Source: an uncultured Neomegalonema sp. (GTDB taxonomy: Bacteria; Pseudomonadota; Alphaproteobacteria; Rhodobacterales; Rhodobacteraceae). Taken from it: a stretch of DNA of 52,286 bases. A program made the position numbers and the translations under genes. Where the stretch lies: contig CALFAK010000065.1 in the NCBI GenBank assembly GCA_937948985.1, positions 1-52,286 of the forward strand, read 5' to 3'. Position 1 is the first letter of the stretch, and every line of letters starts with the position of its first letter. Positions 44,762 to 52,286 of this stretch are shown piece by piece. The notes under the pieces were generated by a model that worked only from the letters and a program-made list of their open reading frames with translations, had not been told where the DNA came from and did not search any database.

Positions 44762-45655
44762 ATGTCTTATACGCTGTTCATCGGTGATCGTTCTTATTCA
44801 AGCTGGTCCATGCGCGGTTGGCTGTTGCTTGAAGCGTTCGGGATTGAGTTCACGACGAAGCTGGTGCCGATGTATTCGGATGCGTTCACGCAGATGCAAG
44901 CGGATCATCATCCGGCCCGCACGGTGCCGAGCCTTCGGATTGATGAGGGCGGTGAGACGGCAATGGTTTGGGAAAGCCTTGCGATTGCGGAAACGCTGGC
45001 CGGGCGTCACCCTGATGCGGGGTTGTGGCCGCAGGGATTGGCGGCACGGGCCGGAGCGCGGTCGTTGGCGGGAGAGATGCATGCCAGCTTTCGGGCGTTA
45101 CGGGACCGGCCCAGCATGAATTTGCGGCGGCGCTATCAGGGGTTTGAACCGACGGAGGCCGAGGCGGCGGATGCGGCGCGGGTGCGCGAATTATGGGCGT
45201 GGGCGCTGGATCAATTTGGCGGGCCGTATCTGGGGGGCGCGGAATTTACAGCGGTTGATGCGATGTATGCACCCGTCGTGACGCGGTTTGTGACCTATGG
45301 TTTCCCGCTGGATGCGATCGCTCAAGCCTATGTCGAGACGATCTACGCACATGAATCGTTCCGGCGCTGGCACGCGATGGCGGATGCTGACCCGCGTGTG
45401 TTGGAGCGGTATGATCTCGATTTGCCATCGGCGGGTAACACTGGTGCGCCGCGTGTGGCGCCTTTGCCCGCCACGCCCTGTGAAGGGGATGTCGCGGATG
45501 CGATTAACGCGGAATGTCCCTATTCCGGTAAACCCGTTCGGGAGGATAGCCTTGCGACGATTGACGGGAAGGTCGTCGGGTTCTGCAATACTTTTTGCCG
45601 TGATAAATCTGTTGCCGATGCGGCGGCGTGGCCGAAACTTATGGCCTTGCTGTAG
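44762..45655 (+). CDS. Glutathione S-transferase with C-terminal YHS-like domain
   Basis: A 297-residue protein. Residues 1-80 are a thioredoxin-fold GST domain (YTLFIGDRSYSSWSMRGWLLL, HHPARTVPSLRI), and about 90-215 the helical GST domain. After a linker near 230, residues about 240-297 hold CPYSGKPV and GFCNTFCRDK, a cysteine pattern like YHS/TRASH metal-binding domains. ATG 44762 has AAGGGG eight bases before it; the frame from 44729 is not supported. The tail suggests metal sensing or delivery combined with thiol chemistry. Confidence 0.82.
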   Translation: MSYTLFIGDRSYSSWSMRGWLLLEAFGIEFTTKLVPMYSDAFTQMQADHHPARTVPSLRIDEGGETAMVWESLAIAETLAGRHPDAGLWPQGLAARAGARSLAGEMHASFRALRDRPSMNLRRRYQGFEPTEAEAADAARVRELWAWALDQFGGPYLGGAEFTAVDAMYAPVVTRFVTYGFPLDAIAQAYVETIYAHESFRRWHAMADADPRVLERYDLDLPSAGNTGAPRVAPLPATPCEGDVADAINAECPYSGKPVREDSLATIDGKVVGFCNTFCRDKSVADAAAWPKLMALL

Positions 45656-45721
45656 CGGCAGGCTTGATTAATCGGGGGTGGTGACGATCTTGAGTGGCCC
45701 AGACTTTATGAAGGACCGCTC

Positions 45722-46168
45722 ATGTTTGATCGTATCGCCGACTTTTTCGGCTCTGCCGCTCCCGCCAAAACGAATGATGATCCAACGGGCAAACTCGCCC
45801 TTGCCGCATTGATGGTCGAGGCCGCGCGGCGGGACGGTGCCTATGCGGAGGCGGAGCGGGCGGCGATCTTGCGCATTCTGACGGCCGGGCACGGATTAAG
45901 CGGGGCGGAAGCCGCGTCTTTGTTGCGTGATGCCGAAACGGCGCAGGAAAACGCGGTCGATCTGTTCAGATTTACGCATAGTCTGAAAGAATCGACGCCC
46001 TTCGATGATCGCATCGCCATTATCGAGGATTTGTGGGAGGTAATCCTGTCAGACGGGGATCGCGATAAAAACGAAGACAGCCTTATGCGCAGCGTTTGTG
46101 GCTTGCTTGGTGTTCAAGATCGTGACAGCGGCCTCGCCCGGCATCGGGTCGAGGGACGGCTGGGGTAG
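45722..46168 (+). CDS. TerB-like protein
   Basis: A 148-residue helical protein of the TerB/DjlA-N type: KLALAALMVEAARRDGAYAEAERAAI, then RIAIIEDLWEVILSDGDRDKNEDSLMRSVCGLLGV with paired acidic residues that bind metal in the fold. It is annotated for tellurite resistance in the family, but single TerB genes in alphaproteobacteria without other ter genes have no known role. It follows the GST gene by 66 bases and may be co-transcribed. Confidence 0.8.
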   Translation: MFDRIADFFGSAAPAKTNDDPTGKLALAALMVEAARRDGAYAEAERAAILRILTAGHGLSGAEAASLLRDAETAQENAVDLFRFTHSLKESTPFDDRIAIIEDLWEVILSDGDRDKNEDSLMRSVCGLLGVQDRDSGLARHRVEGRLG

Positions 46169-46339
46169 ATATCCGCGTCCGCTTTGCCTTGCGCGTCCCG
46201 GTGGCCGCTTTGGTCCCTGAAGGCGATAATTACGTGCATGTCGGCGATTACACAGGTGGTGCGACTGGCGTGCTCGAAGTTACCCGGCGACGACACGTGA
46301 AGTGGTTGAGCGTGAACGTGTGCTGGCATCGCCTGTGGA

Positions 46340-46379
46340 AAGCACCGCAGCAACCGCCATCCGGTCGGGGCTTTTTTTT
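46340..46379 (+). terminator. Terminator-like T-run after the TerB gene
   Basis: A GC-rich, imperfectly self-complementary stretch (ACCG/CGGT core) is followed by eight T at 46372-46379. It would end the GST-TerB transcript about 200 bases after the TerB stop. The 170 bases between carry a short open frame (46189-46383) that I do not accept as a gene. Confidence 0.4.
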
Positions 46380-47688
46380 ATGAATTCTCACGCAGCACGC
46401 GTCCGGCCAGATAAAGCGAGCCGCAGATAAGAATGCGGGGGGGTTCGAGGTCGCTGCTTTCCTCGCCCGCGATCAGGCGCAGGGCGGCGGAGACATCTTC
46501 GACGGCGATGGCATCAAGGTCGATATCGAGCGCGGCGTCCATCAGGTCTTCGGCGTCGATTGTGGCGTCCTCACCGGGGATAGAAACGCAGTAAACGCGG
46601 CGGACGAGGCCGTGAAAGGGTTCGAGATAGCCCGCCGGGTCTTTGGTGTTGAGCATTCCGCAGACCATGTAGAACGGTTTTGGCGCCTGTTCTTCCATAT
46701 CGGCAATCAGGACGGCCAGCACTTGCCCCGCCGCCGGATTGTGACCGCCGTCGAGCCATAGTTCGCTGCCTTCGGGGGCCGTGTCGATGAGCGGGCCGCT
46801 GCGCAAACGTTGCATCCGGGCGGGCCATTCGACTTGTGTGACGGCTTTGGTTGCGATGCGCACGGCGTCGTGGCCGAGCAGGGACAGCGCCATGATGGCC
46901 GCGCCCGCATTCTCGAACTGATGCTCGCCGGGCAGCGCGGGCTGGGGCAGATCAACGAGGCCGTCGGGATATTGGACCGAGAAACCATTCGCCTCTCGCC
47001 GTATCGACCAATCCGCGCCGTGGGAATAGACAGGTGCTCCCAGCGCGGCGGCGCGGCGGGCGATGGCCTCCAGCGCCTCCTCATCTTGCGCGCCGACAAC
47101 GACGGGGACGCCCATTTTGATGATGCCCGCTTTCTCGCGTGCAATGGCGGGAAGCGTGTCGCCGAGATAGGATTGGTGGTCGAGCGAGACGGGGGTGATA
47201 ACCGTAAGGGCGGGTTTGTCGATGACATTGGTTGCGTCCAACCGCCCGCCGAGGCCGACTTCGAGGATGCAGTAATCGGCGTGTGTGCGCGAGAAGGCGA
47301 GGAAGGCGGCAACGGTCGTGATCTCAAAAAACGTGATCGGTTCGCCGCCATTGGCCGTTTCGCATTCCTCCAGCAGATCGGCGAGGGCGTCCTCTTCGAT
47401 CAGGTCTCCGGCGAGGCGGATGCGTTCGTGGAAGCGGGCGAGGTGGGGGGAGGTGTAGGCATGGACGGTTTTGCCGTCCGCCTCCAGCCCCGCGCGTATG
47501 AATGCCCCCGTCGAGCCTTTGCCATTGGTTCCGGCGATGTGGATGACGGGGGGCAGATTGCGCTCAGGATTGCCGAGGATGTCGAGAAGCCGCTGCATCC
47601 GGTCGAGCGAGAGGTCGATGATTTTCGGGTGGAGTTCGAGCAGCCGCGCGAGGATCGCGTCGCTTTTGGCGCTGGTCAGGCCGCTCAT
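46378..47688 (-). CDS. folC: Bifunctional folylpolyglutamate / dihydrofolate synthase
   Basis: A 436-residue Mur-ligase-like enzyme that adds glutamate to dihydropteroate or folates. The ATP loop is AGTNGKGST (52-60), with the [13 protein letters not shown] segment, the [12 protein letters not shown] block and LDGGHNPAA in the C-terminal domain. The start overlaps the accD stop (ATGA). Last gene of trpA-accD-folC. Confidence 0.93.
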   Translation of the reverse strand: MSGLTSAKSDAILARLLELHPKIIDLSLDRMQRLLDILGNPERNLPPVIHIAGTNGKGSTGAFIRAGLEADGKTVHAYTSPHLARFHERIRLAGDLIEEDALADLLEECETANGGEPITFFEITTVAAFLAFSRTHADYCILEVGLGGRLDATNVIDKPALTVITPVSLDHQSYLGDTLPAIAREKAGIIKMGVPVVVGAQDEEALEAIARRAAALGAPVYSHGADWSIRREANGFSVQYPDGLVDLPQPALPGEHQFENAGAAIMALSLLGHDAVRIATKAVTQVEWPARMQRLRSGPLIDTAPEGSELWLDGGHNPAAGQVLAVLIADMEEQAPKPFYMVCGMLNTKDPAGYLEPFHGLVRRVYCVSIPGEDATIDAEDLMDAALDIDLDAIAVEDVSAALRLIAGEESSDLEPPRILICGSLYLAGRVLRENS

Positions 47689-48602
47689 TTGGCGGGCGTT
47701 TCGGTCGCGTGGGCGGCCATTTCCGCTGTGGATGGCAAAGCGGGTGCGTGCGGCGGCAGTTTGAGCAGCAGGCGCAGGAGTTTGCCGATCTCAGCGGGCA
47801 TTTTGCGGCGGTCGAGAACCATGTCGAGCATTCCGTGTTCGAGCAGATACTCGGCGCGCTGGAAGCCTTCGGGCAGTTTTTCGCGGATGGTCTGCTCGAT
47901 CACGCGGGGTCCGGCGAAGCAGATCAGGGCGTTGGGTTCGGATATTTGCACATCGCCCAGCATGGCGTAAGAGGCGGTGACGCCGCCCGTTGTGGGGTGG
48001 GTGAATACGGAGATATAGGGCAGTTTCGCTTCGCGCAGCATTTGCACGGCGATGGTGGTGCGGGGCATTTGCATCAGGGACAAAATCCCCTCCTGCATCC
48101 GCGCGCCGCCAGCAGCGGAAAACATGATGAACGGGGCGTTTTCGTCGATGGCGGTTTGCGCGCCGCGCAGGATCGCATCACCGACGGCAACGCCCATCGA
48201 TCCGGCCATGAAGGAGAAATCAGACGCGGCGGCGACGGCTTTGACGCCCGTGATCTCGCCCTTACCGATTAGAATCGCGTCCATACGACCCGTTTTTTTG
48301 CGGGCGTCTTTAAGGCGGTCAGCGTATTTTTTCTCGTCTTTAAAGCTGAGCGGATCGGTGATGGTTTCGGGGGCGTCGATGATTTTATACGCGCCCTTGT
48401 CGAACAGTCCTTCAAAGCGTTCAGCGGGGGAAATGCGCATGTGGTGGGCGCAATAGGGGCAAACCTGCCGCGCCTCGGACAATTCACGGTGAAAGATCAT
48501 CTGACTGCAATCGGGGCATTTGACCCACAGATTTTCCGGCGTCTCGCGCTTTTGCCAGAGCGTGTTGATCTTCGGGCGGACGTAGTTGGTGATCCAGTTC
48601 AT
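47685..48602 (-). CDS. accD: Acetyl-CoA carboxylase carboxyltransferase subunit beta
   Basis: A 305-residue subunit that, with AccA, transfers CO2 from biotin to acetyl-CoA. The N-terminal zinc ribbon has CPDC (Cys29, 32) and CPYC (Cys48, 51). The crotonase-fold part contains [27 protein letters not shown] and [15 protein letters not shown]. The last 20 residues are a variable tail. It lies 12 bases after trpA. Confidence 0.95.
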   Translation of the reverse strand: MNWITNYVRPKINTLWQKRETPENLWVKCPDCSQMIFHRELSEARQVCPYCAHHMRISPAERFEGLFDKGAYKIIDAPETITDPLSFKDEKKYADRLKDARKKTGRMDAILIGKGEITGVKAVAAASDFSFMAGSMGVAVGDAILRGAQTAIDENAPFIMFSAAGGARMQEGILSLMQMPRTTIAVQMLREAKLPYISVFTHPTTGGVTASYAMLGDVQISEPNALICFAGPRVIEQTIREKLPEGFQRAEYLLEHGMLDMVLDRRKMPAEIGKLLRLLLKLPPHAPALPSTAEMAAHATETPAK

Positions 48603-48614
48603 CGCCCGCTCCCG

Positions 48615-49442
48615 CTATGCGTCCCGTGCGGTATGGACCGCGTCAGCGAGCGATTTTGCGAAGGTGGAGACGTTTTTGACCAGCCCGACCTTTGCACCGC
48701 CCTTTTTGTCGAGCTTGCCCGCGATGATATCGACAATCGCGGAGCCGACGACAACGCCATCCGCTTGCTTTGCGATTTCGGCGGCTTGTTCGGGGGTTTT
48801 GACGCCGAAGCCGACAACGACGGGCAGGTCGGTTTTCGCCTTGATACGCGCGACCGCGCTGTCCACCGCATCCGCATCCGCCGATTTGACGCCTGTGATG
48901 CCGTTGACGGAGACGTAGTAGACGAAACCGGAGGTGTTGGTGAGCACTTTCTCAAGACGCTTTTCGTCTGTGGTCGGCGTTGCCAGACGGATGAAGTCGA
49001 GACCCGCTTCGCGCGCGGGGATGCATAGCTCCGCATCTTCTTCGGGGGGCAGGTCCACGACGATCAGGCCGTCAACACCCGCGTCATTCGCCGCCTTGAG
49101 AAACGCATCGACGCCGTAGCTGAAGATCGGGTTGTAATAGCCCATCAGCACGACGGGGGTTTCGGCGTCATCCTTGCGGAAATCCGTCACCAGTTTCAGG
49201 GTCTTGGCCATTGTCTGACCGGAAGCGAGGGCGCGTTGTCCGGCGACCTGGATCGAAGGACCGTCGGCCATAGGGTCGGTGAAAGGCATCCCGATTTCGA
49301 TCACATCCACACCCGCCGCCGGCAGGCTTTTCAGCAGCTTGAGCGAAGCCGTGGGGTTGGGGTCGCCGCCCATCACGAAGCTGACGAAAGCCGCACGGTT
49401 CTCATCTTTGAGTTTCTCAAATCGCTGTTGGATGCGCGACAT
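48615..49442 (-). CDS. trpA: Tryptophan synthase alpha chain
   Basis: A 275-residue TIM barrel that cleaves indole-3-glycerol phosphate. Catalytic Glu49 and Asp60 are in [45 protein letters not shown] and [13 protein letters not shown] give the phosphate-binding side. Separated from trpB by 87 bases with a strong hairpin. Confidence 0.95.
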   Translation of the reverse strand: MSRIQQRFEKLKDENRAAFVSFVMGGDPNPTASLKLLKSLPAAGVDVIEIGMPFTDPMADGPSIQVAGQRALASGQTMAKTLKLVTDFRKDDAETPVVLMGYYNPIFSYGVDAFLKAANDAGVDGLIVVDLPPEEDAELCIPAREAGLDFIRLATPTTDEKRLEKVLTNTSGFVYYVSVNGITGVKSADADAVDSAVARIKAKTDLPVVVGFGVKTPEQAAEIAKQADGVVVGSAIVDIIAGKLDKKGGAKVGLVKNVSTFAKSLADAVHTARDA

Positions 49443-49494
49443 TCATGTATCCTTCCAAACCGTCATGCGATCGACGTGCCATAGCGCTTTGCGA

Positions 49495-49515
49495 TGGCGG
49501 GGTCCAGCCCCGCCA
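49495..49515. repeat. Hairpin between trpB and trpA
   Basis: Perfect arms TGGCGGGG and CCCCGCCA with loop tccag, 15 bases after the trpB stop. It has the look of a dispersed repeat and may set the ratio of trpB to trpA mRNA by stabilisation or partial termination. No T-run follows. Confidence 0.55.
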
Positions 49516-49529
49516 CTTTGCAACGCGGA

Positions 49530-50747
49530 TCAGATTTCCGTACCGAGCGCCTCGGCAACAGTGAAGATGTCTTTATCGCCGCGCCCGCACATGTTGAGGA
49601 CCAGCAGGTGGTCGTTCGGCAGGTCCGGTGCGATTTTCATCACGTGGGCGAGGGCGTGGGCGGGTTCAAGGGCGGGAATGATCCCTTCCATTTCGCAGCA
49701 AAGCTGGAATGCCTCCAGCGCCTCGGTATCGGTGACGGAGACGTATTCGGCGCGGCCCGCGTCTTTAAGCCATGAATGCTCCGGCCCGATGCCGGGGTAG
49801 TCGAGGCCCGCTGAGATCGAGTGGGCGTCGATGATTTGGCCGTCATCATCTTGCAACAGATAGGTGCGGTTTCCGTGCAGAACGCCGGGGCGTCCGCCCG
49901 TGAGGGATGCGGCATGTTCTTTTGTGTCGACGCCTTTACCGCCCGCTTCGACGCCGATGATTTTTACGTCGGCATCATCGAGGAACGGGTGGAACAGGCC
50001 CATCGCGTTGGAGCCGCCGCCGATGCAGGCGCAGATTGTGTCGGGCAAGCGGCCTTCGGCGTGTTTCATCTGGCTTTTCGTTTCCCAGCCGATGATCGAT
50101 TGGAAATCGCGTACCATTGCAGGGTATGGATGCGGTCCGGCGACTGTGCCGATGCAATAGAACGTGTCTTCGACATTGGTGACCCAGTCGCGCAGAGCCT
50201 CGTTCATCGCGTCTTTCAGGGTGCCGCGCCCGGAAGTCACAGGAATGATCTCCGCACCGAGCAGCTTCATGCGGAAGACGTTGGGCTTTTGGCGCTCAAC
50301 ATCGGTTTCGCCCATGAAAACAACGCATTTCAGGCCGAATTTGGCGCAGACAGTTGCGGTGGCCACGCCATGCTGGCCAGCGCCCGTTTCGGCGATGATG
50401 CGGGTTTTGCCCATGCGCCGCGCAAGGAGGATTTGGCCCAGCACGTTATTGATTTTATGCGCGCCCGTATGGTTCAGCTCATCCCGCTTGAGATAAATCT
50501 TCGCACCGCCCAACTTTTCGGTCAGGCGGGAAGCGAAATAGAGAGGCGATGGGCGGCCCACATAGTAGCGCCAGAGATTTTCCATCTCGCGCTGAAAACT
50601 CTTGTCACGCTTTGCGTCTTCATAGGCTTTTTCGAGGTCGAGGATCAGCGGCATCAGGGTTTCGGCGACAAAGCGCCCACCGAACTGGCCGAAGCGGCCC
50701 TCTTCATCGGGGCCGAGGCGGAAGCTGTTGGGTTCCTGAACAGTCAT
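49530..50747 (-). CDS. trpB: Tryptophan synthase beta chain
   Basis: A 405-residue PLP enzyme that joins indole and serine. The PLP Lys98 lies in [10 protein letters not shown], the phosphate loop is [10 protein letters not shown], and [13 protein letters not shown] and [16 protein letters not shown] are typical of TrpB1. ATG 50747 has AAGGA eight bases upstream; the frame to 50810 is not needed. trpF, which often precedes trpB in alphaproteobacteria, is absent here. Confidence 0.95.
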   Translation of the reverse strand: MTVQEPNSFRLGPDEEGRFGQFGGRFVAETLMPLILDLEKAYEDAKRDKSFQREMENLWRYYVGRPSPLYFASRLTEKLGGAKIYLKRDELNHTGAHKINNVLGQILLARRMGKTRIIAETGAGQHGVATATVCAKFGLKCVVFMGETDVERQKPNVFRMKLLGAEIIPVTSGRGTLKDAMNEALRDWVTNVEDTFYCIGTVAGPHPYPAMVRDFQSIIGWETKSQMKHAEGRLPDTICACIGGGSNAMGLFHPFLDDADVKIIGVEAGGKGVDTKEHAASLTGGRPGVLHGNRTYLLQDDDGQIIDAHSISAGLDYPGIGPEHSWLKDAGRAEYVSVTDTEALEAFQLCCEMEGIIPALEPAHALAHVMKIAPDLPNDHLLVLNMCGRGDKDIFTVAEALGTEI

Positions 50748-51085
50748 AAATGATCCTTGCGAAGAACGTCCGTGGCGCGCGCAGAGTCGCGCAGCGCTAT
50801 GATTAACCACGGTCTACGCGAAAACGCGGGCTTTGTACAAGCGATGGTGTTGTGTGGGGCGGGGAAATGTGGGCGCTGTGTAAGAACGCCGCGCACGTTC
50901 ACGATAATGTCGCTCATTGTGAAGCGAGGCGGGCGGCTGCGGCGTAGCTTTCGCTGTCACTTTTTGATATTCATAAATCCAAATCTGTGCTCAGGCTTTA
51001 ACAGTCATCGCCGGGCTTGTTCTGACGATCCGGTTCTGTAAGGCGCTGATGTTGTATCGAAATAGCTGATTTGGGAGCGTTGCTC
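50748..51085. other. Non-coding region between trpB and the rhodanese pair
   Basis: A divergent 338-base gap without a convincing gene; a 94-codon plus-strand frame in it (50757-51041) has no start signal or gene-like composition. It should contain the trpB promoter and that of the rhodanese pair. No attenuator with Trp codons was seen. Confidence 0.5.
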
Positions 51086-51658
51086 GTGTTCAATACTGTT
51101 TTTTACCGGCGCAAGCTGCTTGGTGCGTTCAGCGTGCTGGCTGTGCTTTGGTCCACGACTGCCGCGATCGCCGGAGGAAGCGCGACCGCGAAGCTGGATC
51201 AATTTCATGCCGGGCTGACCGAGCGGTATGCGGATGTTCTGCATATCTCGACGGACGAACTGGGCGCCATAAACCCCGATGAGGTGGTGCTGTTCGATGT
51301 CAGAAAGCAGTCGGAATATGATGTGAGCCGGATTGACGGGGCGATCCGTGTTGCGCCCTCCGCCAGTGCATCGGCGTTTCTGGATGATCATGCGGCAGCC
51401 ATTCGGGGCAAGACGGTGGTGTTCTACTGCTCCGTCGGGGAGCGGTCGAGCCGCATGGCCGAACGGGTGATGTCCCGCGCGACGGATGCGGAGGCCATTT
51501 ACAATCTGGAAGGCGGCATTTTCAAATGGCATAATGAATTCAAGGACGTTGTCGCCACGCAAGGGGCAACCAGCGCGGTGCATCCGTATAACCGCAAATG
51601 GGGCCGCCTGTTGGAGCGGCAGGATGCGATACGTACCCGCCCGGAAAATGGATCGTGA
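51086..51658 (+). CDS. Exported rhodanese-domain protein
   Basis: A 190-residue protein with a signal peptide (RRKLLGAFSVLAVLWSTTAAIAG) and one rhodanese domain: VLFDVRKQSEYDVSRIDGAIRV, then the active-site loop YCSVGERSS with the catalytic Cys, and YNLEGGIFKWHNE. GTG 51086 has GGGAG eight bases before it; the TTG codons upstream are less likely. Handles sulfane sulfur or acts as a thiol-linked binding protein in the periplasm. Its stop overlaps the GTG of the next rhodanese (GTGA). Confidence 0.82.
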   Translation: MFNTVFYRRKLLGAFSVLAVLWSTTAAIAGGSATAKLDQFHAGLTERYADVLHISTDELGAINPDEVVLFDVRKQSEYDVSRIDGAIRVAPSASASAFLDDHAAAIRGKTVVFYCSVGERSSRMAERVMSRATDAEAIYNLEGGIFKWHNEFKDVVATQGATSAVHPYNRKWGRLLERQDAIRTRPENGS

Positions 51659-52074
51659 GAGCATCGCTGAGGCATCCTGCCAGAGTGATTGGCGGGCTGT
51701 TGGTTGCGGTTACCCTTCAAATCGGGAGCGTCGCGGCGGCATTCGCCGATGACGGGGTGCGGAACCTGTCAGTGGGTGAAGTCGCCGATCTGCTCGAAAA
51801 AGACAGCGGCGCTCGTGTGCTTGATGTGCGTTTGGGGATTGAATTCCGCAACGGTCATATAGAAGGCGCGCAGCGCATCAATTACTTTTCGCCGTTCTTT
51901 CGCAAAGAAGTCTCCAAACTTGATCGCGGGGCGACTTGGGTTGTTCACTGCAAAAGCGGGCATCGGAGCGTGAGGGCGGTGAGGGTGATGCACGATCTTG
52001 GTTTCGATGCCATCGTGCATATGGATGGCGGCTTTGACGCATGGCGCGCGGCAGGCTTGCCCGTTTCGGAGTAA
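51655..52074 (+). CDS. Second exported rhodanese-domain protein
   Basis: A 139-residue protein with a signal peptide (VIGGLLVAVTLQIGSVAAAFA) and a rhodanese domain: VLDVRLGIEFRNGHIEGAQRINY, the active loop HCKSGHRS with the catalytic Cys, and HMDGGFDAWRAAGLPV. The GTG start is set by the four-base overlap with the first rhodanese; the frame from 51598 only reads through that gene. The loop differs from the partner's, suggesting different sulfur acceptors. Confidence 0.82.
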   Translation: MRASLRHPARVIGGLLVAVTLQIGSVAAAFADDGVRNLSVGEVADLLEKDSGARVLDVRLGIEFRNGHIEGAQRINYFSPFFRKEVSKLDRGATWVVHCKSGHRSVRAVRVMHDLGFDAIVHMDGGFDAWRAAGLPVSE

Positions 52075-52156
52075 CGGTAGCGGCTATGACCTTTGGCGCT
52101 GAAATGCTCCCTTCCCCGCAGTTACAACAGGGAAGAGGGGGGGGGGAGCCTTACCC

Positions 52157-52286
52157 TTATGACACACTCGACAGCAGGGAGGCATTGCCGCCGCTGGCGG
52201 TGGTGTCTTCGCTGATGGTTTTCTCGCTGTGCAACATTTCGGGGTTGGCGGCGGGGTCGATGAGCAACACGCGCGCGCCTTGGCGG
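52157..52286 (-). CDS. putA: C-terminal end of probable PutA (proline dehydrogenase / P5C dehydrogenase)
   Basis: The minus strand encodes 42 residues running off the window edge and ending at TAA 52157-52159: ARVLLIDPAANPEMLHSEKT, then TTASGGNASLLSSVS. The TxASGGNASL end matches the PutA tail (NTAAAGGNASL) that completes the aldehyde dehydrogenase oligomerisation hook. Only the tail is seen, so the call is moderate. A G-run (52138-52146) lies just beyond the stop. Confidence 0.6.
   Translation of the reverse strand, partial: RQGARVLLIDPAANPEMLHSEKTISEDTTASGGNASLLSSVS

Noticed and set aside
46189-46383. 64-codon open frame after the TerB gene
   Set aside because: No ribosome site, doubtful codon use and it runs into the T-run before folC; more likely a 3' untranslated region.
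46810-47970. 386-codon plus-strand open frame opposite folC and accD
   Set aside because: Both minus-strand genes have complete catalytic motifs and coupled starts; the antisense frame is a by-product of GC-rich codon use.

Overview
The window is about 52 kb of a moderately GC-rich alphaproteobacterial chromosome. The ftsE-ftsX-plsC order with a divergent zinc-ribbon gene, the DUF1013 regulator TrcR, an RpoH-box sigma factor and the trpB/trpA-accD-folC order fit the Rhodobacteraceae (roseobacter group) best. That assignment comes from recognising gene families and neighbours, not from a computed phylogeny. A perfect 16-bp parS site at 30815-30830 marks this as a primary chromosome and suggests an origin-proximal position.

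Layout. 1-8.5 kb: a gene end, then the minus-strand run ftsE-ftsX-plsC-tspO, the divergent zinc-ribbon gene, a secreted unknown protein, aconitase (acnA) and a PAS protein. 8.7-17.4 kb: mtaB, a lone receiver protein, a membrane-anchored RNase T2, trcR, two SDR genes (one without its catalytic residues), a GNAT acetyltransferase, prmA, a fumarylacetoacetase-family hydrolase and an enolase-superfamily dehydratase. 17.4-22 kb: a perfect FNR-type box before a beta-helix gene broken by an in-frame amber codon, lepA, and a von Willebrand A gene whose two halves lie on opposite strands. 22-32 kb: an FtsX-like permease with an AttH-like partner, moeB, a Bax-inhibitor-1 protein, thpR, a low-molecular-weight phosphatase, def-fmt, parS and aspartate dehydrogenase.

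32.1-35.7 kb is the accessory part. Mosaic palindromic repeats lead into a decayed IS3-family transposase end. Next comes an AT-rich minus-strand cluster: a secreted MORN-repeat protein, two small membrane ORFs (one frameshifted in an A7 tract) and a glycine-rich ORF cut by the IS3 relic. An IS5-like relic closes the cluster and has beheaded a glycine-betaine binding-protein gene. Foreign DNA therefore appears to have entered between two insertion sequences, after which everything decayed.

35.7-52.3 kb returns to core genes: cobB-cobA, chaC, SDR, GMC oxidoreductase, tRNA-Glu, an Ldh-family dehydrogenase, tRNA-Arg, rpoH, SDR, a GST with a YHS-like tail, a TerB-like protein, folC-accD-trpA, trpB, two overlapping exported rhodaneses and the C-terminal end of a probable PutA.

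Functional groups are envelope and division (ftsEX, plsC), translation (lepA, def, fmt, mtaB, prmA, thpR, two tRNAs), central and cofactor metabolism (acnA, nadX-like, accD, folC, trpAB, moeB, cobAB), and stress (rpoH, chaC, GST). The most unusual content is the accumulation of broken genes: the split von Willebrand gene, the amber-interrupted beta-helix gene and the IS-bounded MORN cluster.
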